DNA of 40,803 nt from DASSJM01 sp036280655. GTDB taxonomy: Bacteria; Actinomycetota; UBA4738; HRBIN12. Shown here one piece after another: positions 7,602 through 16,839 of the stretch. Where the stretch lies: NCBI GenBank assembly GCA_036280655.1, contig DASUQI010000014.1, positions 1-40,803 of the forward strand. Direction: 5' to 3'. The notes beneath the pieces are model-generated. The model was not told where the DNA came from. It did no database searches and was given only the letters and a program-made list of their open reading frames with translations. Each line of letters opens with the position of its first letter. The stretch's first letter is position 1. Position numbers and translations under genes: made by a program.

Positions 7602-8873
7602 GTGCTCGACGTCCGGGCGATCCGCGAGGACCCGGAGCCGTTCCGCCGCGGACTCGCCCGCCGGAACCTCGGGGACGTCGTCGACGAGATCCTCTCGCTC
7701 GACCAGCGCCGTCGTGAGCTCACGGCCGAGGTCGAGGAGCTCCGCGCCGAGCAGAACCGCGCCGGCAAGGCGATCGGCGCGGCCGAGGGCGAGGAGAAGG
7801 GGCGGCTGATCGAGGAGGTCGGCAAGGTCTCGGCGCGTCTCAAGGAGCTCGAGCCCGAACTCGAGCGCGCGGATGCCGATCTAGCGGACATCCTCGCCAA
7901 GACACCGAACGTGCCGCACGACTCGGCGCCCGACGGCTTCACCGAGGAGGACGCCGTCGAGGTCCGTTCGAGGGGAGAGCCGCCTTCGTTCGATTTCGAG
8001 CCTCGCGACCACGCCGAGCTCGGAGGAATCCTGGGCGTGCTGGATACCGAACGCGGCGCGCGGACCAGCGGATCGCGATTCGTCTACCTCATGGGGGACA
8101 TCGTGCACGTCCAGTTCGCGCTGGTGCGGCACGCTCTCGACACGGTAGTCGAGAGCGGATTCGTCCCGGTGATCCCCCCGGTGCTGGTCCGCGAGGAGGT
8201 GATGTTCGGCAGTGGGTTCCTGCCGACCGACGAGGTCAACATCTACGTGACCTCCCCCGACGAGCTCTATCTGGTCGGAACCTCGGAGGCGTCCCTCGCC
8301 GCGTTCCACGCCGGCGAGATCCTGGAGGAGGGCGACCTCCCGATCCGGTACGCCGGCTACTCGACCTGTTTCCGCAGGGAGGCGGGGACCTACGGCAAGG
8401 ACATGGGCGGGATGTTCCGACTCCACCAGTTCGACAAGGTCGAGATGTTCTCGTTCACCCGGCCCGATACGTCGTGGGACGAGCTCGAGCTCATCCTCGC
8501 AACCCAGGAGGAGATCCTCGGCAGCCTCGGATTCCCCTATCGGATCACGAACACGGCGGCGGGCGATCTCGGGAGCGCCGCGGCGAAGAAGTACGACCTG
8601 GAGGCCTGGCTGCCAGGCCAGGGGCGGTATCGCGAGATCACCTCATGTTCCAACTACACGGACTACGGGGCGCGCCGGGCGCAGACCCGCATGCGCCTCG
8701 CCTCGGGAGAGACCGCGACACCGCACACGTTGAACGGTACGGCGACGGCGATCGGTCGAACCCTGATCGCGATCCTCGAGAACAACCAGCGAGCCGACGG
8801 CAGCGTCGAGCTCCCGAAGGTGTTGCACCCCTATCTCCCCGAGAGCGTCCGGGAGCTCACCCCGAGCGGCTAA
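7602..8873 (+). CDS. serS: Seryl-tRNA synthetase
   Basis: Charges tRNA-Ser (and tRNA-Sec where present) with serine in two ATP-dependent steps. Its 423 residues match the family length. The N-terminal tRNA-binding coiled coil spans about 30-105 (RRRELTAEVEELRAEQNRAGKAI and onward). The class II catalytic domain shows TSEASLAAFHAGEIL, motif 2 CFRREAGTYGKDMGGMFRLH followed by QFDKVEMF, and motif 3 NGTATAIGRTLIAILEN. Start GTG at 7602 (VLDVRAIREDPEPFR) lies right after the bactofilin stop and matches the family N-terminus. A substrate tRNA-Ser(UGA) gene lies at 17964-18050. Confidence 0.97.
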   Translation: MLDVRAIREDPEPFRRGLARRNLGDVVDEILSLDQRRRELTAEVEELRAEQNRAGKAIGAAEGEEKGRLIEEVGKVSARLKELEPELERADADLADILAKTPNVPHDSAPDGFTEEDAVEVRSRGEPPSFDFEPRDHAELGGILGVLDTERGARTSGSRFVYLMGDIVHVQFALVRHALDTVVESGFVPVIPPVLVREEVMFGSGFLPTDEVNIYVTSPDELYLVGTSEASLAAFHAGEILEEGDLPIRYAGYSTCFRREAGTYGKDMGGMFRLHQFDKVEMFSFTRPDTSWDELELILATQEEILGSLGFPYRITNTAAGDLGSAAAKKYDLEAWLPGQGRYREITSCSNYTDYGARRAQTRMRLASGETATPHTLNGTATAIGRTLIAILENNQRADGSVELPKVLHPYLPESVRELTPSG

Positions 8874-8905
8874 CCGCCTGGACAGCCGTGCCGGGGCCCC
8901 GGAGA

Positions 8906-11900
8906 ATGCCCGGCGAGGAAGGGGGCAGCGTGGGGGGACCGTCGCAGGACGAGCTCCGGGAGCAGGTCGAACGCTTCGCGCCCGTCCTCGACATCAGCCC
9001 CAGCGCGCTCGTGGTCACCGACCCCGACACGATCGTCGTCGCGTGGAACCAGGCTGCCCAGCGACTCTTCGGGTACTCGGCGGACGAAGCGCTCGGGCGC
9101 AACCTCGACGATCTCGTGGCCGCGACCGAGGAACTGCACGAGGAGGCGGTGGCGATCGGTGAACGCACGATGGGCAGCGGCCGTGTTCAGGCGCTCGCGA
9201 GGCGTACCCGCAAGGACGGCACGCTCATCGACGTCGAGCTGCTCTCGGCGCCGCTGACCGTCGATGGTCGGATCGTCGGCATGATCGGGAGCTACCACGA
9301 CATCACCGAACTGAATCGCCAGCGTCGGCTGTTCGAGGCGATGCTGGAGGTGAGCCCGGAGGCGATCGCGCTGGTCGCCATGGACGACACGGTCACGTCG
9401 TGGAACCCGGCGGCCGAGAGACTGTTCGGATACTCGGCCGAAGAAGCGATCGGCCACCACATCAACGATCTGGTCGCGAACCGAGAGGATCTGGCGACCG
9501 AAGGAGAGGCGATCGATCGTCGCGCCGATCAGGGACAAACGGTCCACCTCCTGACCCAGCGGACTCGCAAGGACGGGTCGCTCGTCGACGTCGACATCGT
9601 CGGTGGGCCGCTCACCGTCGGCGGCGAGATCGTGGCGAAGCACGCCTTCTATCACGACGTCACCGAGCTCCAGGAGCAGAAGCGGTACTTCCAATCGCTC
9701 CTCGACCTCAGCCCCGCGGCGATCGCCGTCACCGATCTGGAGTCGAGGGTCGTCTCCTGGAGTCCCGGCGCCGAAAGGGTCTTTGGCTACACGGCCGAGG
9801 AGGCGGTTGGCGTGCATCTCGACGATCTCGTGGCCAACGACCCCGCCTTGCATCGGGAGGCGCTCGGCTACAGCGAGCGGGCGGCCAAGGGTGAGCGGAT
9901 CCAGGTCACCGAAGTCCGAACCCGGAAGGACGGCTCCCTCGTGGACGTGCAGATCTTCTCGGAGCCCGTGGTCGTGAACGAGAAGCGCATCGGCGCGGTG
10001 GTCATCTACCACGACATCACCGAGGTGCAGCAGCAGAAGCGCTACTTCGAGTCGCTCCTCGAGATCAGCCCCACGGCCATCGCCATCGTCGACCTCGACG
10101 CGAGGATCGTCTCGTGGAACCCCGCGGCCGAGCGGCTCTTCGGCTATTCCGCGGACGAGGTTATCGGGCGCGTGATGGACGACGTCGTGGCGTCGCGGCC
10201 GGACCTGCACGACGAGGCTGCTGGATACAGCGAGGCGGCGGAGCGGGGTGAGCTCGTGCAGGCGGTGACCCAGCGGACGCGGCGCGACGGCTCGCTGGTG
10301 GATGTCGTGCTGCATCACGCGCCCGTGACCGTCGGCGGGGAACGGGTCGGCTTCCTGGTCATCTACCACGACATCAGCGAGGTGCAGCAGCAGCGGCGAT
10401 GGTTCGAGTCGGTGCTCCAGCTCAGCCCCACCGCCATCATCACCGTCGACGACGGCACCGTCGTTACGTCGTGGAACCCGGGAGCGGAGGCGTTGTTCGG
10501 GTACTCGGCGGAGGAGGCGCTCGGGGTGCACCTCGACGATCTCGTCGCCAAGACGCCCGAGCTCCGCGAGGAAGCCGAGCGGTACGACGCCGACTCGATC
10601 CAACGGGAGGAGGGCGGCACGCGCTTGGTCACGCGCCGGACCAGGAAGGACGGCTCGATCGTAGACGTGGAGCTGGTCGCGGCTCCCGTCTTCATCCGCG
10701 GCGAGCGGGTCGGCTGGAGCGTGATCTACCACGAGATCGGCGAGATCCAGCGGCAGAGGCGCTACTACGAGGCGCTCGTGCAGGCGAATCCCGTTGCGAT
10801 CGTCCTGATGGATCCCGACGGCCGGGTGACCTCGTGGAACCCTGCGGCCGAGCGTCTGTTCGGCTACTCGGCCGAGGAGGCGATCGGGCGGCACATCGAC
10901 GACCTGGTCGCCACCGACGCCGCCGTGCGCGCCGAGGCCCTCGACGCCAGCGCGGTGGGGATGGGCGGCGAGCTCGTCCACAAATTCACGAAACGCACCC
11001 GCAAGGACGGCGCGCTCGTCGACGTGGAGCTGTTCGGTGCGCCGGTGGTCGTCGGCGACGAGGCCGTTGGCCTGTACGGGCTCTATCACGACGTCGGGGA
11101 ACTCCAGCGGGCGCGCGAGGACGCGGAGGCGGCGACCGAGGCCAAGAGCGCGTTCCTCGCGACGATGAGCCACGAGATCCGCACGCCGTTGAACGCGGTG
11201 ATCGGGATGACGGGACTCATGCTGGACACCGAGCTCTCCCCCGAACAGCGGCAGTTCGCCGAGGTGATCCGCGGGAGCGGCGATGCGCTGCTCACCGTGA
11301 TCAACGACATCCTGGACTTCTCGAAGATCGAGGCCGGCCGACTCGAACTCGAGCGGGCGCCGTTCGACCTGCGGGAGTGCGTCGAGTCCGCGCTCGAGCT
11401 CGTGACCCCGGCCGCGGCGGCCAAGGGGCTCGATCTCGCGTACGACCTCGACACCGACGTTCCCCGTGGCGTCGTGGGCGACCTCACGCGCGTCCGGCAG
11501 ATCCTCACGAACCTGCTGAGCAACGCGGTGAAGTTCACGCAGGAGGGCGAGGTGGTGCTCACGACCTCGTCCGGGCCCGGGCGCACGCCCGAGCGCCGAC
11601 GGCTCACCTTCTCGGTGCGCGACACCGGCATCGGCATCCCGCGGGACCGTATGGATCTGCTCTTCCAGTCGTTCAGTCAGGTCGATGCCTCGACCACTCG
11701 GCGCTACGGGGGAACCGGGCTCGGGCTCGCGATCAGCCGGCGCCTGGTCGAGCTGATGGACGGCACGATGTGGGCGGAGAGCGCCGTCGGCGAAGGGTCG
11801 ACGTTCTCGTTCGCGGCCGAGATGTCGACGGCAGAGCTTCCGAGCCGGCCCTTCGAGCTCGCGAACGCCCCCGAGCTGGGCGGGAAGCAGGTCCTCGTCG

Positions 11901-13027
11901 TCGACGACAACGCGACGAACCGCCAGATCCTCAACCGGCAGCTGTCCACGTGGGGCATGTCCGTCCGGGAGACCGGCTCCCCGCGGGAGGCGCTCGGCTG
12001 GGTCCGCGATGGCCGGTTCGACCTCGCCATCGTCGATATGCAGATGCCGGAGATGGACGGCGTCATGCTGGCCTCGGAGGTCCGAAAGGTTCGCGAGAAC
12101 CTGCCGCTCGTCCTGCTCTCCTCGCTCGGCGGAGCCATGGACGTCCCGGCCGAGACGTTCGCGGCGTCGCTGACGAAGCCCGTACGCCCGTCGCAGTTGT
12201 ACGAGGCGCTGCTCGACGTCGTCGGCGTGGGCGTCGAGGTCGCGAGCCCGCACACGTCCGCCGCCGGGCCCGAGCTCGCCGTGCGACATCCGCTCCGGAT
12301 CCTGCTCGTCGAGGACAACGCCGTGAACCAGCAACTGGCGCTCCTGCTGCTCGAGAAGCTCGGCTACCGAGCCGACGTCGCGGCCAACGGCGTCGAGGCG
12401 CTCGAGGCGATCGAACGCCAGCCCTATGACACCGTGCTCATGGACGTCGAGATGCCGGAGATGGACGGGCTCGAGGCGACGCGGCGCATCCGCGAGCGGT
12501 CGACGAGCGGGCCGCACATCATCGCGGTCACGGCGAACGCGTTGCAGGGCGAGCGCGAGCGGTGCCTCGCCGCCGGCATGAACGACTACATCACGAAGCC
12601 GCTCCGGCTCGAGGAGCTCGCCGACGCGCTTGGCCGCAGCGGCCGCATGGACGGCGGCACCTCGCCGAACGCCGCCGTCGACGTCGACGTGCTGCGGCGG
12701 CTCGCGGCCTCCCTCGGCGAGGGTGGCGGGGACGCGGTCCGCGGGCTGGTCGAGACCTTCCGTACCCACGCGCCGGACCTGATCGCGGCGCTCCGCCGGG
12801 GGATCGAGAACGGCGATGCGGAGTCGGTGCGGGTCGCGGCGCACACGCTGAAGTCCAACGCGGCGATGTTCGGAGCGACCGCCCTGGCGGACGTGTCCCG
12901 ACAGGTGGAGGCGTCGGCGAGCGAGGGCGTGCTCGAGGACGGTGCGGGTCTCGTGGACGGCCTCGCCTCGGAGCTCAAACGGGTGACGGGGGAGCTGCAG
13001 CGTATCGGTCCGGAGCTCGAGCCGTGA
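8906..13027 (+). CDS. Hybrid sensor histidine kinase: six tandem PAS, HisKA, HATPase, two receivers, Hpt
   Basis: A 1373-residue cytoplasmic phosphorelay kinase with no membrane helix. Six PAS domains occupy about 20-745, each with a WNPAAERLFGYSAEEAIG-type core and a YHDITELQ-type end. The HisKA phospho-acceptor is H756 (SHEIRTPLNAVIG). The ATPase has the N box NLLSNAVKF (N869), DTGIGIP and GGTGLGLAIS. Receiver 1 carries D1044 (VDMQMPEMDG) and receiver 2 D1180 (MDVEMPEMDG), both with TKP lysines. The Hpt His is H1313 (AAHTLKSNAAMFG). All relay residues are intact. Start ATG 8906 lies 32 bases after serS; an in-frame GTG at 8930 preceded by AGGAAGGGGG is an alternative. Its stop overlaps the GTG of the cyclase gene, making the receiver-cyclase the likely phosphorelay target. 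Confidence 0.93.
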   Translation: MPGEEGGSVGGPSQDELREQVERFAPVLDISPSALVVTDPDTIVVAWNQAAQRLFGYSADEALGRNLDDLVAATEELHEEAVAIGERTMGSGRVQALARRTRKDGTLIDVELLSAPLTVDGRIVGMIGSYHDITELNRQRRLFEAMLEVSPEAIALVAMDDTVTSWNPAAERLFGYSAEEAIGHHINDLVANREDLATEGEAIDRRADQGQTVHLLTQRTRKDGSLVDVDIVGGPLTVGGEIVAKHAFYHDVTELQEQKRYFQSLLDLSPAAIAVTDLESRVVSWSPGAERVFGYTAEEAVGVHLDDLVANDPALHREALGYSERAAKGERIQVTEVRTRKDGSLVDVQIFSEPVVVNEKRIGAVVIYHDITEVQQQKRYFESLLEISPTAIAIVDLDARIVSWNPAAERLFGYSADEVIGRVMDDVVASRPDLHDEAAGYSEAAERGELVQAVTQRTRRDGSLVDVVLHHAPVTVGGERVGFLVIYHDISEVQQQRRWFESVLQLSPTAIITVDDGTVVTSWNPGAEALFGYSAEEALGVHLDDLVAKTPELREEAERYDADSIQREEGGTRLVTRRTRKDGSIVDVELVAAPVFIRGERVGWSVIYHEIGEIQRQRRYYEALVQANPVAIVLMDPDGRVTSWNPAAERLFGYSAEEAIGRHIDDLVATDAAVRAEALDASAVGMGGELVHKFTKRTRKDGALVDVELFGAPVVVGDEAVGLYGLYHDVGELQRAREDAEAATEAKSAFLATMSHEIRTPLNAVIGMTGLMLDTELSPEQRQFAEVIRGSGDALLTVINDILDFSKIEAGRLELERAPFDLRECVESALELVTPAAAAKGLDLAYDLDTDVPRGVVGDLTRVRQILTNLLSNAVKFTQEGEVVLTTSSGPGRTPERRRLTFSVRDTGIGIPRDRMDLLFQSFSQVDASTTRRYGGTGLGLAISRRLVELMDGTMWAESAVGEGSTFSFAAEMSTAELPSRPFELANAPELGGKQVLVVDDNATNRQILNRQLSTWGMSVRETGSPREALGWVRDGRFDLAIVDMQMPEMDGVMLASEVRKVRENLPLVLLSSLGGAMDVPAETFAASLTKPVRPSQLYEALLDVVGVGVEVASPHTSAAGPELAVRHPLRILLVEDNAVNQQLALLLLEKLGYRADVAANGVEALEAIERQPYDTVLMDVEMPEMDGLEATRRIRERSTSGPHIIAVTANALQGERERCLAAGMNDYITKPLRLEELADALGRSGRMDGGTSPNAAVDVDVLRRLAASLGEGGGDAVRGLVETFRTHAPDLIAALRRGIENGDAESVRVAAHTLKSNAAMFGATALADVSRQVEASASEGVLEDGAGLVDGLASELKRVTGELQRIGPELEP

Positions 13028-14157
13028 GCGACCGCGCCTCGGTGCTCGTCGTCGACGATGACCCCGTGAATCGCTCGATGCTGTCGCGGAGCCTCGAGGC
13101 GGACGGGCACGAGGTCACCACGGTCGAAAGCGGTGCCGAGGCGCTCGAGCTCATGGGCTCGCAGGACTTCGACGTGGTGCTGCTGGACGTCGTGATGCCG
13201 GGGATGGACGGGTACCAGGTGCTCGAGCGTCTGAAGGGCGATCCAGGGCTGCGGCACCTGCCCGTGGTGATGGTGACGGCGGTCGACGACGTCGCGAGCG
13301 CCGTCCGATGCATCGAGCTCGGCGCCGACGACTACCTCTCCAAGCCGGTCGACCCGGTCCTGCTCGGTGCCCGGGTGAGGGCGGGACTGACGAAGAAGCG
13401 GCTGCACGATCTCCAGCGGCGGCACGTCGAGGAGGTCGACCGACTCAACCGACGGCTGGAGGCGCGCGTCGACGAGCAGATGGCCGAGCTCGTGCGGACC
13501 GGTGAGCTGAAGCGATTCCTGCCCCATCAGGTCGCCGAGGGGCTGCTGGCCGGCCGGCTGACGAGCGACGGCGGCTTCGAGCGCCGCAAGCTCACGTTTC
13601 TGTTCGCCGACATGGTCGGGTTCACGGACCTGTCGGACACGCTGGCGCCCGAGGAGCTCTCGGACGTGCTGAACGAGTACCTGCGCGAGATGGCCGCGGT
13701 GGCGGTCGAGCACGGCGGCACCCTCGACAACTTCATCGGCGACGGGATCATGGTCCTATTCGGCGCGCCCGCCCGCGTCGACGAGTCGACGCAGGCGCTG
13801 GCGGCCGTGCGGGCCGCGTTCGACATGAGGGAGCGGGTCGAGGCGCTGTCCGCGGCGACGCGCGCGCGCGGCATCCCGGCCGACCTGAAGGTGCGCGTGG
13901 GCGTGAACACCGGCCACTGCACGGTGGGGGTGTTCGGCAGCGACGTGCTGCGCGCCTACAAGGCGGTCGGGTTCGAGGTGAACGTCGCGGCCCGCCTCCA
14001 GTCCGAGGCCGAACCCGGGACCCCGCTCGTCGGGTTCCGAACCTACGCCCTGGTGAAGGACCGCGTGCGGGCCGAGAAGCGGGAGCCGCTCTCGATCAAG
14101 GGGGCGTCTCGCCCGGTGGAGGCGTGGACCATCCTGGAGTTGCGGGACCTCAGCTAG
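13024..14157 (+). CDS. Response regulator with class III nucleotide cyclase output
   Basis: A 377-residue protein: receiver (about 1-125; DDD near the start, phospho-acceptor D55 in LLDVVMPGMDG, KP switch lysine), a coiled-coil signalling helix (about 125-165), then a class III cyclase domain (about 185-370). Metal-binding Asp residues are D196 (FLFADMVGF) and D240 (FIGDG). Transition-state residues are N320 and R324 (VNVAAR). The purine-specifying positions, normally Lys and Asp for ATP, are N236 and K313, so substrate is uncertain (cAMP, cGMP or another product). Translation is coupled to the kinase by a GTGA overlap, indicating a kinase - receiver - cyclic nucleotide pathway. The 3' end overlaps the convergent PAS gene by 8 bases. 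Confidence 0.93.
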   Translation: MSDRASVLVVDDDPVNRSMLSRSLEADGHEVTTVESGAEALELMGSQDFDVVLLDVVMPGMDGYQVLERLKGDPGLRHLPVVMVTAVDDVASAVRCIELGADDYLSKPVDPVLLGARVRAGLTKKRLHDLQRRHVEEVDRLNRRLEARVDEQMAELVRTGELKRFLPHQVAEGLLAGRLTSDGGFERRKLTFLFADMVGFTDLSDTLAPEELSDVLNEYLREMAAVAVEHGGTLDNFIGDGIMVLFGAPARVDESTQALAAVRAAFDMRERVEALSAATRARGIPADLKVRVGVNTGHCTVGVFGSDVLRAYKAVGFEVNVAARLQSEAEPGTPLVGFRTYALVKDRVRAEKREPLSIKGASRPVEAWTILELRDLS

Positions 14158-16363
14158 TCGCGTCGCTCCCGAGCTCGTTCGACATCAGGCTCGCGAGGTC
14201 GCGATACCGCGTCTCGAGCTCGCGGTGCGCCGTGACGTCGATCGCGACCCCCTGCCAGAAGCGCGGCCTCCCCTCGTCGTCACGGACGAGCACCGCCCGG
14301 CTGTCGAGCCAGAGGATCCGCCCGTCCGGACGGACGATGCGGAACTCCTCGTTGAACGGCTCGCCGGTCTCCTCGGAGCGGGCGTTCGCGGCGTAGACGC
14401 GGTCGCGGTCGTCGGGATGCACGTACTCCGCGAGGTGCGACGGGTTGGCGAGCAGCTCCTCGGCGCTCCGACCGAAGATCTCGGCCGCCTGCGGGCTGAG
14501 GTAGCTGAACCAGGTCTCGTCGGGCGGACCGCCGATCTCCTCGATGAAGGTGACGGCCGGGATCTGCTCGACGAGCGTTCGGTACCGCTCGTCGAGGAGG
14601 CGGAGGTTCTGCTCGGCCTCCTTGCGTGCGGTGATGTCGGTGGCGACGCCGTGCCAGAAGACCGGGCTCCCGTCGTCGTCGCGCACGAGTACGGCGCGGT
14701 CGTGGATCCACCGGTACCGCCCGTCCTTGGTCCGCTGCCGGAACTCCTCGTCGAACGGCTCCTCGGTCCCCTGCACGCGCATGCTCTCGGTCATGACGCG
14801 TTCGAGGTCGTCGGGGTGGAGCGTGTTCGCTAAGAACAGTGGGTCGGACATCGTCTCCTCGGGCGTGAACCCGAGGATCTCCTCGACCTGGGGGCTCATG
14901 TAGGCGAACCGCGACTCGCGCGGCGCGTCGGGGCTCGCGTACTCGAGATACGTCATCGCCGGGATCGCCTCGACGAGCGAGCGGTAGCGGCGGCGGACCT
15001 CCCGCCGGTCCCGGTCGATCCGACGCGCGTCGGTCACGTCCATCAGGAGCCCCTGGATCTCGGTCGGCCGTCCCAGCTCGTCCCTGGTGAGCACGTGCGC
15101 CCGGTCACGGACCCACCGGACGCCGCCGTCCCCATGGAAGATGCGGTACTCCATGTCGAACCCGCCGGTGTCTGCCACGTCGGCATCGACGCGCTGCACG
15201 CGCTCCCGGTCCTCCGGGTGCACCGTGGCCAGCCATCGATCGGTATCGGCCCAATCCTCGAGCTCGTAGCCGAAGATCGCGGTGAGCTGCGGGCTCGCGT
15301 AGCGGAGCCGGTAGCCGGGCGTGCTGGCGTTCAGCTCCGCGATGTAGATGACCCCCGGGACCTGTTCGGTCAGATCGCGGTACCGGAGCTCGGTCTCCGC
15401 GGCCTTCGCCTCCGCCTCCTTGCGGGCGGTGACGTCGGACATCACCCCCTGGAACAGGTGGGGCCGGCTCCACTCGTCGGTCGCCACCAGGATCGCGTTG
15501 TCCGTCACCCACACGATGTGCCCGTCCTTGTGGAGGTAGCGGTACTCGACCGCGAATGGCTCCCCCGTGATCTCCGAACGCATCGTGGCGGCGAGGACGG
15601 CCTGCCGGTCGTCCGGATGCAGACGCGACATCCAGAAGTCCAGCGGGTCGTGCCATTCCTCCACGGTGTATCCGAGGAGCTGCTCGATCCTGGGGCTCGT
15701 GTACTCGCGCGACTCGGCGCCCTCGGGGCGGTTGACCTCCCACACGTAGGTGACGGCCGGGATCTGCTCCGCGAGTGCGCGGTAGCGCTGCTCGGCGTCG
15801 CGGAGCTCGCTCTCGGCTCGGCGGCGCTCGCCGATCTCGAGCGTCATCAGCTCGTTCGCCTCCTCGAGCTCGGCGGTCCTCGCCGCGACCCGGCGTTCGA
15901 GCCCGTCTCGGGCCTTGCGGAGCTCCCTCTCGACCTCCTTCAGCTCGGTGATGTCGAGCTGGACCCCGAGCCAGTGGAGCGGTCGGCCGTCTTCGTCGCG
16001 GACGAGGTTCGCGACGTCGCGGAACCAGACGACGGTCCCGTCGCTCGCGATGAGCCGGTACTCCCGACTCCAGGGTCGGCCGGTCTCGTTGTGCAGGTCG
16101 TGCGCCGCGAGCGTCTGCTCTCGGTCGTCCGGGTGCAGCAGCTCCATCCAGATGTCGGGCTGCTCGAGCCATTCGGCGCGCGAATACCCGAGCGCCGTCT
16201 CGACATGCGAGCTCACGTACATCGTCCGGCGGTCGTCGTCGGGGGCCACCTGGTAGATCACCGCGGGGAGGTTCTCGACGAGGGCGCGGTACCTCGCCTG
16301 GTCGCCGCCCCGGTCACCCTCGTCTCGGTGGCCGGCATCCCGATCGTTCCTGGTCGAGCTCAT
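14150..16363 (-). CDS. PAS-only protein: five PAS_3/PAC domains, no output domain
   Basis: A 737-residue soluble protein with five PAS_3-type domains beginning near residues 24, 193, 327, 459 and 593, each opening with RYRxLxExxPAVxY and ending in a PAC motif such as DVTARKEAE. A coiled coil (about 140-190) separates domains 1 and 2. No kinase, GGDEF, EAL, HTH or phosphatase domain is present. After domain 5 the sequence restarts a unit (TRYRDLASLMSNELG) and then stops, suggesting loss of a further domain or of an output module. Such proteins may act as sensory partners for kinases in trans; the neighbouring kinase is the obvious candidate (inference). The ATG at 16363 has no clear Shine-Dalgarno sequence, so a slightly different start is possible. 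Confidence 0.9.
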   Translation of the reverse strand: MSSTRNDRDAGHRDEGDRGGDQARYRALVENLPAVIYQVAPDDDRRTMYVSSHVETALGYSRAEWLEQPDIWMELLHPDDREQTLAAHDLHNETGRPWSREYRLIASDGTVVWFRDVANLVRDEDGRPLHWLGVQLDITELKEVERELRKARDGLERRVAARTAELEEANELMTLEIGERRRAESELRDAEQRYRALAEQIPAVTYVWEVNRPEGAESREYTSPRIEQLLGYTVEEWHDPLDFWMSRLHPDDRQAVLAATMRSEITGEPFAVEYRYLHKDGHIVWVTDNAILVATDEWSRPHLFQGVMSDVTARKEAEAKAAETELRYRDLTEQVPGVIYIAELNASTPGYRLRYASPQLTAIFGYELEDWADTDRWLATVHPEDRERVQRVDADVADTGGFDMEYRIFHGDGGVRWVRDRAHVLTRDELGRPTEIQGLLMDVTDARRIDRDRREVRRRYRSLVEAIPAMTYLEYASPDAPRESRFAYMSPQVEEILGFTPEETMSDPLFLANTLHPDDLERVMTESMRVQGTEEPFDEEFRQRTKDGRYRWIHDRAVLVRDDDGSPVFWHGVATDITARKEAEQNLRLLDERYRTLVEQIPAVTFIEEIGGPPDETWFSYLSPQAAEIFGRSAEELLANPSHLAEYVHPDDRDRVYAANARSEETGEPFNEEFRIVRPDGRILWLDSRAVLVRDDEGRPRFWQGVAIDVTAHRELETRYRDLASLMSNELGSDATS

Positions 16364-16839
16364 CGGTCGCCCATCGTGGCAGAAACGGGGGGTGGCCGCA
16401 GGGGTCGATGCTCTCCGGACGTGAGGTGGCGAGCGTCGCGGAAACAGGAAGCCGTGATGCCACGGCTTCGCGGATGTGGCCCGGCACGTTCTCGGCCTGA
16501 ATGAGGCGACCGCATGGCAGGATAAGCGGACCGTCGACTCCTCCGGGAGTTCCTTCGGCGCGAAGCGGAAGGGGCCTTCGGGGACTAGGACCTTCGGCGT
16601 ACGGCCGCCGCGAGTGTAGCCCGAGTGCGGCCGGCGCCGGAACGGTCCGCGAAGCCTCCGATCGGACCACGATCTGATCTCGAAGGGTCCGTCGATAGTC
16701 CGAATGGGCGACGGACGGGTGGTGCCGCGTCGTGCCGGCCCGTAGACCTATCGTGCGACATGACCGGGGGCGCCCGCGATGGTATCCAAGGTTCGGTGGA
16801 GGAAGTCGTCTACGACCATCCATAGGAGCCCGCGGCGCC
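16364..16839. other. 476-bp non-coding divergent region
   Basis: Separates the PAS-only gene (minus) from the pseudo-receiver gene (plus). It holds a 9-bp hairpin at 16448-16469 (GAAGCCGTG, loop ATGC, CACGGCTTC). Three copies of CCTTCGG lie at 16552, 16575 and 16591, which with intervening GAAGG can form alternative stems. No riboswitch or known RNA consensus was recognised, and no small gene with a credible ribosome-binding site was found. Confidence 0.5.

Noticed and set aside
8870..12844. 1324-codon open frame antisense to the PAS histidine kinase
   Set aside because: High-GC codon bias leaves the opposite strand open. The translation is Arg/Val/Asp-rich without domains, and the sense frame has intact kinase, receiver and Hpt motifs.
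15095..16504. 469-codon plus-strand frame over the PAS-only gene
   Set aside because: Mirror of the PAS codons with no domain or ribosome site; it also runs into the non-coding gap.
16448..16600. Possible glycine or cyclic-di-GMP riboswitch in the 476-bp gap
   Set aside because: CCGAAGG on the minus strand recalls part of the glycine riboswitch, but the remaining conserved segments are absent, and no cyclic-di-GMP consensus was found.
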